The translations under genes were made by a program, and so were the position numbers. The notes under the pieces are model-generated. The model ran no database searches. It was not told the origin of the DNA and worked only from the letters and a program-made list of their open reading frames with translations. This document shows positions 31,033 to 37,143 of a stretch of 37,143 nucleotides of DNA, piece by piece. How positions within the stretch are numbered: position 1 is the first letter of the stretch; the number at the start of each line of letters is the position of its first letter. The stretch covers positions 1-37,143 of the forward strand of contig DLNA01000003.1 in NCBI GenBank assembly GCA_002476865.1. Direction: 5' to 3'. The stretch comes from Patescibacteria group bacterium UBA7522. Its GTDB lineage: Bacteria > Patescibacteriota > CPR2 > UBA1875.

Positions 31033-31493
31033 TTTTTAGTATTAAAGGTCCACTTTCTATAGGCAAAAAAGTTCCAGATAAGAGCCAAGCCGATACCCCA
31101 AACCTTTGCCCAGTTATTTATAACAAAAGCTTCAGCAAAAATTGAATCAAGGCCGATAAAACGAACTATAGAATATACCCACTCTCCAGTTATTGTCCAC
31201 TTGTCTGCTAAAAGCCATATCATAAACGTCTGAATTGCCATCCCAACTAAACTAAAAGAGACAAATTTAAAAAATTCTACAGGGATATCGTCTCTTGATT
31301 TGTCTTTAAAGGTCCAGTTTTTGTTCCAAACATAACTATTGATTATCGCTATTGAAACAGAGAATAAGTTAGCGATCACAACATAAACACCAAAAACCGC
31401 TGTAAGCAAGTTAAAAACACCAAAATCGATAAGAGTGTTTGAAACACCCACGATACCAAATTTACCTGCCTGTTTTACCGTTTCTTTTTTCAT
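31029..31493 (-). CDS. GtrA family membrane protein (probable lipid-linked sugar flippase)
   Basis: A 154-residue protein with four hydrophobic helices and the family's GKFGIVGVSNTLIDFGVFN opening, NSYVWNKNWTF and the C-terminal NFFAYRKWTF. GtrA proteins are thought to flip polyprenyl-phosphate sugars across the membrane for GT-C enzymes. TAGGGGG lies 5 nt before the ATG. It is the first gene of the cluster and follows dnaB by 34 nt. Confidence 0.92.
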   Translation of the reverse strand: MKKETVKQAGKFGIVGVSNTLIDFGVFNLLTAVFGVYVVIANLFSVSIAIINSYVWNKNWTFKDKSRDDIPVEFFKFVSFSLVGMAIQTFMIWLLADKWTITGEWVYSIVRFIGLDSIFAEAFVINNWAKVWGIGLALIWNFFAYRKWTFNTKK

Positions 31494-31527
31494 AAATACC
31501 CCCTATTAATAAATACCTGGAATTATT

Positions 31528-32877
31528 CTATACTTCTTGTCGTTTTTTTTCAACCGCTCGAATGTTTTGGGTCTCTTTTTTAAAGTAAAGCTCTGCTTGA
31601 CCAATTGGACCGTTTCTGTGCTTTCTAATTAGAATGTCCATGATATTCTTTCTTTCAGTATCTTCGTCGTATGCCTCTTCACGATAAACAAACATAACAA
31701 CGTCTGCGTCTTGCTCAATCGATCCGGATTCTCTTAAATCAGAGAGCTGCGGTATCTTTGAAGGTCGCTGCTCCACTGCTCTCGATAACTGAGAAAGAGC
31801 GACAACCGGAACATTAAGTTCTCTTGCTAATCCCTTTAAAGAACGCGAGATGGCGGAAACTTCCTGGACTCGGTTATCAGGGTTATTACCCGACATTAAC
31901 TGTAAATAGTCGATAATAATTAACCCCAGGCCATGCTCCGACTGAAGCCGCCTTGCTTTTGTTCGCATCTCAAGAACGTTAATAATAGAAGAGTCATCTA
32001 TAAACAAGGGTGCCTCAGAAAGAGCCCCATAAGCATGATTTATTTTCAGAAAGTCATTGTCGTCTAAGTTTCCAGTTCTGAGTTTCCAAGAATCAATGCC
32101 CGCCTCCGAGGCCAACAGCCTGTCAACCAGCTGCTCTTTTGACATTTCTAAAGAAAAAATAGCGACCGGAACCTGGTCTTTGACAGCAACATTGTGAGCA
32201 ATATTTAAAGCAAAGGCCGTTTTACCCATTGAGGGCCTTCCAGCAATGATCACAAGATCAGACGGTTGCAGTCCCGCCAAAACGTTATCAAGGTTTTTAA
32301 AGCCGGTAGAAACGCCTCGTAAGCTCTCCTTATCCTTATGAAGCTCGTCTATACGATCAAAGCTCTCCGCCAAGACACTTTTAAGAGAAATGAAGTTTTC
32401 TTTTAAATGTTTTTCAGAGACCTCAAAAATTTTCTTTTCGGCCCGATCAAGAACCTCGCTCGGACTATCACTTTCGTCAAAAGCCATATTAACCACTTCG
32501 TTGGCCGTTGTGATTAAGCGCCTTAAAAGTGCCTTATCTGAAACAATTTTTGCATAATTAATAACATGAGCGGCCGAAGGAACAGCGTTTGCCAGCTGGG
32601 AAATTAGCGTCGCCCCCCCAATGGCTTTAAGTTTCTTTTTTTCTTCAAGGCGGTTGGTTAAAGTTACAACATCAATTGGCTGATGATGTTCATATAACCA
32701 AATCATATTATCATAAACAATTCTGTAAGAATCGTTATAAAAATCATCTGGAATCAAAATATCGGCAACCTTAATAATGGCATCCTTATCAAGGAGTATA
32801 GAGCCCAAAACAGAGACCTCGGCCTCTTGATTTTGTGGCGGTATTTTTTCAAGCCCTTTAGGAGAGTTATCCTCCAC
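31528..32877 (-). CDS. dnaB: Replicative DNA helicase DnaB
   Basis: Hexameric helicase that unwinds DNA at the replication fork. The 449-residue protein has the helical N-terminal domain (PPQNQEAEVSVLGSILLD) and a RecA-type domain with Walker A AGRPSMGKTAFALNIA near 213, Walker B LGLIIIDYLQLMSG, LSQLSRAVEQRPSKIPQLSD and an arginine-finger region near IRKHRNGPIG. No intein or insertion is seen. The start is GTG at 32875-32877 with GGGAG about 9 nt upstream. It lies 24 nt after dnaX in the same unit. Confidence 0.97.
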   Translation of the reverse strand: MEDNSPKGLEKIPPQNQEAEVSVLGSILLDKDAIIKVADILIPDDFYNDSYRIVYDNMIWLYEHHQPIDVVTLTNRLEEKKKLKAIGGATLISQLANAVPSAAHVINYAKIVSDKALLRRLITTANEVVNMAFDESDSPSEVLDRAEKKIFEVSEKHLKENFISLKSVLAESFDRIDELHKDKESLRGVSTGFKNLDNVLAGLQPSDLVIIAGRPSMGKTAFALNIAHNVAVKDQVPVAIFSLEMSKEQLVDRLLASEAGIDSWKLRTGNLDDNDFLKINHAYGALSEAPLFIDDSSIINVLEMRTKARRLQSEHGLGLIIIDYLQLMSGNNPDNRVQEVSAISRSLKGLARELNVPVVALSQLSRAVEQRPSKIPQLSDLRESGSIEQDADVVMFVYREEAYDEDTERKNIMDILIRKHRNGPIGQAELYFKKETQNIRAVEKKRQEV

Positions 32878-32901
32878 TATTTAGCTCCCACTCCCCCATT
32901 T

Positions 32902-34386
32902 TTAATCATTAACTACCACCTCTCCACCCAGAATAGATACTGCCTCGTCTGAGCTTTGAGGCAAGGAACCTCTTCCTAAGTTTTCGTTTAAAAGACATCT
33001 GACCTGATATCTTTTTCCGTAAACCTTTTCAACTATATCTTCTACTATAATACGATTTTTTGATTCTTCAAGTTTTTCCTTGTGGAATTTATAAGGAAAA
33101 TTAAGACAGAGGTCATTATCAGTGAAAAGAGGGTTAGCAACCCTTAAAAAAGCATGAAGAGTGTTGTTTTTGGCTTTAACTTCTAGCAAAAAGTGATGCC
33201 ACTGGCCATTAGTTCTTTTGTCTTTAATTGGTAAATCTTTCTTTTTTACTTCTTTTGTGGGGACTTCTATCTTCTCGGATTTAATCTCCTGACTAGTTGA
33301 AGCACCCTCCGATTCAGAAGTATCTATAACAAATATCGAAAGAGCAAATTCCGGATCAATCCCACTCCTAAAGTTTTTCTGAAGCTCGCTAAGACCCCTG
33401 GAGAGAGCTGATAGCTTTGATGTTTCTACTGTCGCCGAGATTTGGGCGATATCTTCTAGCTGTTCGGCGGTACCCTCAACTTCGTCTATTCCAACGAGTT
33501 TCGCAATAATTATTTTTGAAACCTCTTCTTGAATTGCCCTTGTAAAAATTACCAGATCAAATCCGCTTTTAGCTAACCTGTTGACGGTCTTTAGGGTTTT
33601 TTTTATATTTCCGCTTATTAAACTCTTAATAAAACCAAAAACTTCCTTGTGTGGAGCTAGGCCAATTATCTCTACAATATCTTTAGAGCTAATCTCCCTT
33701 AAACCCGTGCTTGAAAGTTGGTCAAGGATTGAAAGAGCATCCCTAAGTCCACCTTCTGAGGCCTCTGCAATAAGCTCGAGGGCATCATCTGATGTTTTTA
33801 TTTTCTCTTTCTCTGTAATAAAATGAAGGCGCGTCACGATATCTTTAAGTTTTATTCTCTTAAAATCGTGCCTCTGACACCTTGAGATTATTGTAGTCGG
33901 GACTCTATTTATCTCCGTTGTCGCAAGAATAAAAAAAGCATGAGAAGGGGGTTCTTCTAGCGTCTTTAAAAGAGCGTTAAAGGCCTCTTTTGTAAGCATA
34001 TGAACCTCATCTATTATAAAAATCTTGTAGGAACTCTCCGAGGGGGCAAATTTTATCTTTTCTCTCAGGTCTCTTATCTCGTCAATGCCCCTATTAGATG
34101 CTGCATCTATCTCGATTAAATCGAGCGTGGCATTTTCTTTAATAGCACGACAGCTCTTACACTTACCACAAGCGTTACTTCCGGTCCTTGATTCACAGTT
34201 TAAGGCCTTGGCCAAAATTCGAGCTACCGATGTTTTTCCGGTTCCTCTTGGACCAGAGAAAAGATAGGCGTGAGAAACCATATTCTCTTTTAAGGCATTA
34301 GAAAGAACACGAGTAATATGATCTTGTCCATATATCTCGCTAAATTTTTCTGGTCGATACTTACGATAAAGAGCAATCTTTTGCAT
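32902..34386 (-). CDS. dnaX: DNA polymerase III subunits gamma/tau
   Basis: Clamp-loader ATPase. About 494 residues: YRKYRPEKFSEIYGQDHI, Walker A GPRGTGKTSVARILAKAL, the zinc module CESRTGSNACGKCKSC, Walker B IFIIDEVHML, sensor 1 ATTEINRVPTTIISRCQ, then domain III and a C-terminal extension with a charged linker (about 360-395). No obvious slippery run marks programmed production of gamma. I chose the ATG at 34384-34386 with AGG 5 nt upstream; a GTG two codons earlier is possible. TATAAT ends 12 nt before the ATG. It precedes dnaB, whereas in many bacteria ebfC and recR follow. Confidence 0.96.
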   Translation of the reverse strand: MQKIALYRKYRPEKFSEIYGQDHITRVLSNALKENMVSHAYLFSGPRGTGKTSVARILAKALNCESRTGSNACGKCKSCRAIKENATLDLIEIDAASNRGIDEIRDLREKIKFAPSESSYKIFIIDEVHMLTKEAFNALLKTLEEPPSHAFFILATTEINRVPTTIISRCQRHDFKRIKLKDIVTRLHFITEKEKIKTSDDALELIAEASEGGLRDALSILDQLSSTGLREISSKDIVEIIGLAPHKEVFGFIKSLISGNIKKTLKTVNRLAKSGFDLVIFTRAIQEEVSKIIIAKLVGIDEVEGTAEQLEDIAQISATVETSKLSALSRGLSELQKNFRSGIDPEFALSIFVIDTSESEGASTSQEIKSEKIEVPTKEVKKKDLPIKDKRTNGQWHHFLLEVKAKNNTLHAFLRVANPLFTDNDLCLNFPYKFHKEKLEESKNRIIVEDIVEKVYGKRYQVRCLLNENLGRGSLPQSSDEAVSILGGEVVVND

Positions 34387-34398
34387 TTCCACCTATCT

Positions 34399-34428
34399 AT
34401 TATAGCCAGAATTCAGCGAATGTGTAGA
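34399..34428 (-). promoter_or_regulatory. dnaX promoter, very short leader
   Basis: TCTACA (34423-34428), an 18-nt spacer and perfect TATAAT (34399-34404) lie 12 nt before the dnaX ATG, giving a leader of about 5 nt. Confidence 0.6.
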
Positions 34429-34456
34429 CAAAAATATTAATCGAGAGATTGATTGC

Positions 34457-35656
34457 TTATTCGTACCTCATTGCCTCAAGAGGATCTATTTTAGAGGCCC
34501 TTCTTGACGGATAGATGCCGGTAATAAAGCTCAGAATAAGAGCCGAAACAAAAATTACGATAATAAATGATAGTGGTGAATAGAATATCTCTACGGCCTT
34601 GTTTCCGGTTGCCCTTGCAATACCAGCGATGAAGCCATTTAATACAGCTCCAACCGAAAGACCCAAAGATATTCCAATTAAACTTCCAGCAACCCCAATA
34701 ACTAGGGCCTCTGTAATAAAAAGCCGCCAGATATCTCTGCCTGTTGTGCCCAAGATCTTCATAAAGCTGATCTCTCTTGTTTTTTCTAACAAAGATATTG
34801 TAAGAGTGTTAAACATGCCCAAAGCCGCAATAATTACGGCGATAGAACCAAAGGCAAGGAGTATTAACTGGAAAATAGAAAAAAATTGGTTTATTTGATC
34901 AACAGTATCCTTAAGTGCGGTTGTTTTGTAACCCAGATTTTCAAGCTGTGATCTTGTCTGAGAGGTCGCCTCTTTACTCGAGACCTTAACTTTGGCAGAA
35001 CTATAGTTAACAAGACCAAAGCTCTTAACCGTTTCTAGCGGAATATACACATAAGGAGCATCATCGTTAGCCATCACCCCAGTCACCTTAAAATCATCTG
35101 AAACCCGAATTGGTTTTTCCTCGCCTTCGCCCAAAAGCTCTGAGTTAATGCTAAACGATATTTTAACTTTTTTCCCAACCAGATCTTTAAAATTTTCATA
35201 GCCCAACTGTCTAGCGGCCGATCGATTTAGAATGGTTTCTTTCTGAAAATCGTCATCATAAACTGATCCGCTGTCATAAGAGATATCTTCAAGCGAAAGA
35301 TAATCCGAGTTTCTTCCATAGACAACCCCCTCAACAGAGCTTGTACCCATAGCAAAGCTACCGACTAGCTCGGTCTGGAAAACAACCCTCTCAACATTAG
35401 AAAGGTTTTCAAACTTTCTAATTGCTTCCTCATTTATTTTGACAATTTTTGATTTTCCAGGGGTAACATCAATAATCTGTAGCGCTTCAAGGTTTGCTAT
35501 TTCTTCAGTTGATATTCTTTGAAGACCATAACCCAAAGATACCAAAAACAATATAAAGCCGACACCGATCGAAATACCCGCTATCGTTAAAATTGATCGC
35601 AATTTATGTCCGGCGATGTTTTTTAATGCTAACTTAAGAATATAGCGCCTGTTCAT
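34457..35656 (-). CDS. MacB-type ABC transporter permease (FtsX fold)
   Basis: A 399-residue membrane subunit. One helix follows the N-terminus (LRSILTIAGISIGVGFILFL), then a large extracytoplasmic MacB-PCD domain (about 45-265), then three helices containing the FtsX signature EKTREISFMKILGTTGRDI and a C-terminal YPSRRASKIDPLEAMRYE. Such transporters act as mechanotransmitters that drive periplasmic or surface processes rather than moving substrate through the membrane. Its ATG directly follows the TAA of the ATPase gene, so the two are translationally coupled. Substrate unknown. Confidence 0.93.
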   Translation of the reverse strand: MNRRYILKLALKNIAGHKLRSILTIAGISIGVGFILFLVSLGYGLQRISTEEIANLEALQIIDVTPGKSKIVKINEEAIRKFENLSNVERVVFQTELVGSFAMGTSSVEGVVYGRNSDYLSLEDISYDSGSVYDDDFQKETILNRSAARQLGYENFKDLVGKKVKISFSINSELLGEGEEKPIRVSDDFKVTGVMANDDAPYVYIPLETVKSFGLVNYSSAKVKVSSKEATSQTRSQLENLGYKTTALKDTVDQINQFFSIFQLILLAFGSIAVIIAALGMFNTLTISLLEKTREISFMKILGTTGRDIWRLFITEALVIGVAGSLIGISLGLSVGAVLNGFIAGIARATGNKAVEIFYSPLSFIIVIFVSALILSFITGIYPSRRASKIDPLEAMRYE

Positions 35657-36433
35657 TTAAATTCTCACTTCTTCATTTTTATCTTGAGGGATAATATCGC
35701 TTTTAATATCTTCATCTACTACATTGACTCGTTTTTTAACACTTGTCTTAATTATTTTTCCATCCTCCATTTTTATAACCCTGGTAGCGTATTTTTCGTA
35801 ATCAGGATTATGAGTAACCATTATTACTGTTCTTTTTGACTCTGAATTCAAATACTGAAAAACGTACATTAAATCAGAAGCCGAAACAGTGTCAAGATTT
35901 CCGGTCGGCTCATCGGCAACAATAATCCAAGGATTGGTAATTAGCGCCCGAACAACAGAGGCGCGTTGTTGCTGACCTCCAGATAGCTCGGCCGGAGCAT
36001 TTTTTTCAAATTCATCCAAACGAAAAAGTTCAAGAATTTTTCGAGCTCGCTTATTTGCTTGACCTTCTGGAGCACCAAGAACGGCCATTGGTAGAGCAAC
36101 ATTCTCGATTATATTAAGCGATCTAATCCAGTTTGGTTGCTGATGAACAATTCCAAATTTTTTACTTCTGAAGATAGATCTTTCATCCAGTGTCAGTTCA
36201 GAATAAATGTCCGCTCCCCTTATTAAGACCTGACCACTGGTCGGTTTTTCTAGTCCAACTAAAGTATTTAAAAGTGTACTTTTGCCACAACCGGAAGGCC
36301 CAAAAATAACAACAAATTCTCCGCTGTATATCTCAAGATCAATGTTTTTAAGAACATCAACCTGACCCTTACCAACAACAAAGGACTTGTTAAGGTTTTT
36401 TATTTCTATAATTGGTTTTTTAGCTTTAGGAAT
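35657..36433 (-). CDS. ABC transporter ATPase (MacB/LolD type) with a probable ATT start
   Basis: Energises the permease encoded next to it. The 258-residue frame has Walker A GPSGCGKSTLLNTL near 48, Q-loop VHQQPNW, signature ELSGGQQQRASVVRALI, Walker B IIVADEPTGNLD and the H-loop MVTHNPDYEKYA. No ATG, GTG or TTG occurs before an internal Met past the Walker A and Q-loop, which would delete the active site. The natural start is ATT at 36431-36433, encoding (M)PKAKKPIIEIKNLNKSF, 3 nt after a G6 run. If that run held seven G, an ATG at 36442-36444 would be in frame. The last 35 residues are a charged tail. Confidence 0.85.
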   Translation of the reverse strand: MPKAKKPIIEIKNLNKSFVVGKGQVDVLKNIDLEIYSGEFVVIFGPSGCGKSTLLNTLVGLEKPTSGQVLIRGADIYSELTLDERSIFRSKKFGIVHQQPNWIRSLNIIENVALPMAVLGAPEGQANKRARKILELFRLDEFEKNAPAELSGGQQQRASVVRALITNPWIIVADEPTGNLDTVSASDLMYVFQYLNSESKRTVIMVTHNPDYEKYATRVIKMEDGKIIKTSVKKRVNVVDEDIKSDIIPQDKNEEVRI

Positions 36434-36452
36434 ACTCCCCCCATCTGATTAT

Positions 36453-36481
36453 ATTATATTAAAACAAAAACAATCTTTAAA
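36453..36481 (-). promoter_or_regulatory. Promoter of the MacB-type transporter genes
   Basis: TTTAAA (36476-36481), a 17-nt spacer and TATAAT (36453-36458), with a second TATAAT at 36448-36453. The start site would lie a few nt before the G6 ribosome binding site, giving a very short leader. Confidence 0.55.
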
Positions 36482-36490
36482 CCCCTTTAA

Positions 36491-37143
36491 TTAACCGCTA
36501 AACAACCACCCAATCGCACTCTGAAGCGAGTTGATGATTACGTCTAGAACGCCTCTTGAGGCCTGTGGGGTAAGAGTAGCGTGCTCATCACTCTTGCCTT
36601 CGTTGGCACTTTTATCCTTGGAAATGATTCTAAAGTGATAAGGCGATGAGGTTTTAAGGTCGGAGATAATAACAACATGGGAGGTTGTTAGGGAGGTGTC
36701 CTCTTGAGTGCGATTAGTGTAATTGCCAGAAGAACCGATGCCATATTCAACCTGAGAAGTAGCCGGTTCGTCTGTCTCCCAAGAGACGATGATCTGACCT
36801 TTTGCCTCAAGACCAAAACCCTGAATTTCGGTTTCGGTAGTAACGTTTAGAATCTCTGGTGGACGAGTATCAAAATCCGTTCTAACTTTATTGGCATCAG
36901 AGACGGCTAAATTACCATAGGCATCCCTACCCTCAACGGTCATTACATAATCAGTGTTATCTTTAAGACCTGTAACCATCATTGAGTGCTTTGTAACTAG
37001 TTTTGATGAAGAGACCTCACGAGTATTACCACCGTTTGCTTCACGGTATTTAACAACGCCTGTTAGGGGTACGTTAGAATCCCAGGTGACTTTAAGGGTG
37101 GAGGTTGCCATGTTCTTTTGTTGCTCGAAACGGACGTTGGAGA
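36491..37143 (-). CDS. Fibronectin type III surface protein, C-terminal part (runs off the window)
   Basis: The last 216 residues or so of a larger protein; the frame stays open to the window edge, so the Met at 37111 need not be the start. Two fibronectin type III-like domains are visible: one ending in TDYVMTVEGRDAYGNLAVSD, the next with IIVSWETDEPATSQVEYG and SPYHFRIISKDKSANEG. The C-terminus is a short amphipathic or hydrophobic helix (LDVIINSLQSAIGWLF). Such repeats are typical of secreted adhesive or structural proteins. It lies 57 nt upstream of the MacB-type transporter genes. The N-terminal domains are unseen, so function cannot be named. Confidence 0.75.
   Translation of the reverse strand, partial: SNVRFEQQKNMATSTLKVTWDSNVPLTGVVKYREANGGNTREVSSSKLVTKHSMMVTGLKDNTDYVMTVEGRDAYGNLAVSDANKVRTDFDTRPPEILNVTTETEIQGFGLEAKGQIIVSWETDEPATSQVEYGIGSSGNYTNRTQEDTSLTTSHVVIISDLKTSSPYHFRIISKDKSANEGKSDEHATLTPQASRGVLDVIINSLQSAIGWLFSG

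Noticed and set aside
1..37143. UGA recoding as in SR1/Gracilibacteria
   Set aside because: serS, the hypothetical genes at 9826 and 15244, and gtrA end in TGA at sensible positions, and RF2 is intact.
1..37143. CRISPR arrays, insertion sequences or prophage genes
   Set aside because: No regularly spaced repeats, transposase, integrase or phage structural genes were found in either orientation.

Overview
The window looks like a chromosomal piece of a Candidate Phyla Radiation (Patescibacteria) bacterium. The grounds are A+T-rich DNA (by eye 35-40% GC), short intergenic gaps with many 4-35 nt gene overlaps, an archaeal-type class I lysyl-tRNA synthetase, large secreted DUF11/SdrD-B proteins, a GT-C/GtrA glycosylation cluster and the general style of the small hypothetical genes. 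I cannot fix the lineage; the N-terminal domain of one surface protein resembles proteins I remember from Saccharibacteria and relatives. The genetic code is standard: several genes end in TGA, some as ATGA overlaps, and a full RF2 with its SPF motif is encoded. Every protein gene lies on the minus strand; the only plus-strand gene is a tRNA-Gln.

Layout from low to high coordinate (transcription runs right to left). 1-1392: the start of ftsE and prfB. 1437-6348: an envelope block with two sorting-signal surface proteins (1484-2935 and 4335-5609) flanking a GC-rich single-pass membrane protein (3046-3963), preceded by a CcdA-like membrane protein. 6699-11375: serS, a small hypothetical gene, hpf and secA. 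11529-11709: a possible structured small RNA with its own promoter and terminator. 11720-16767: lysS, greA, glyS, a hypothetical gene, recO and a single-domain response regulator. 16811-19383: an operon for a 57-residue membrane protein, an EF-Tu domain-2-like protein and a class A penicillin-binding protein. 19454-19965: tRNA-Gln with promoter and terminator, then a GC-rich, strongly structured, gene-free stretch. 20002-25453: ebfC, a four-helix-bundle gene, recR, an ABC exporter, cysS and a dihydrouridine synthase. 25533-31493: a six-gene surface glycosylation cluster. 31528-34386: dnaX and dnaB. 34457-37143: a MacB-type ABC transporter and the C-terminal part of a fibronectin type III surface protein.

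Functional threads: translation (three aminoacyl-tRNA synthetases plus cysS, RF2, HPF, a tRNA and a Dus enzyme), replication and repair (dnaX, dnaB, ebfC, recR, recO), secretion and wall assembly (secA, PBP, ftsE), and a cell-surface programme (sorting-signal proteins, a lipid-linked glycosylation cluster and a CcdA-like protein).

The most unusual signals concern gene expression. Three genes (serS, lysS, the response regulator) have a perfect TATAAT box ending only 6-7 nt before the ATG, which predicts leaderless mRNAs. Two obvious protein-coding frames have no ATG, GTG or TTG and appear to start at ATT (ABC ATPase) or ATA (a 132-residue membrane protein), each just after a run of five or six G. 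The lysS-serS gap carries a promoter, a closed multi-hairpin structure and a terminator. All coordinates and motifs were read by eye; no database search or folding program was run.
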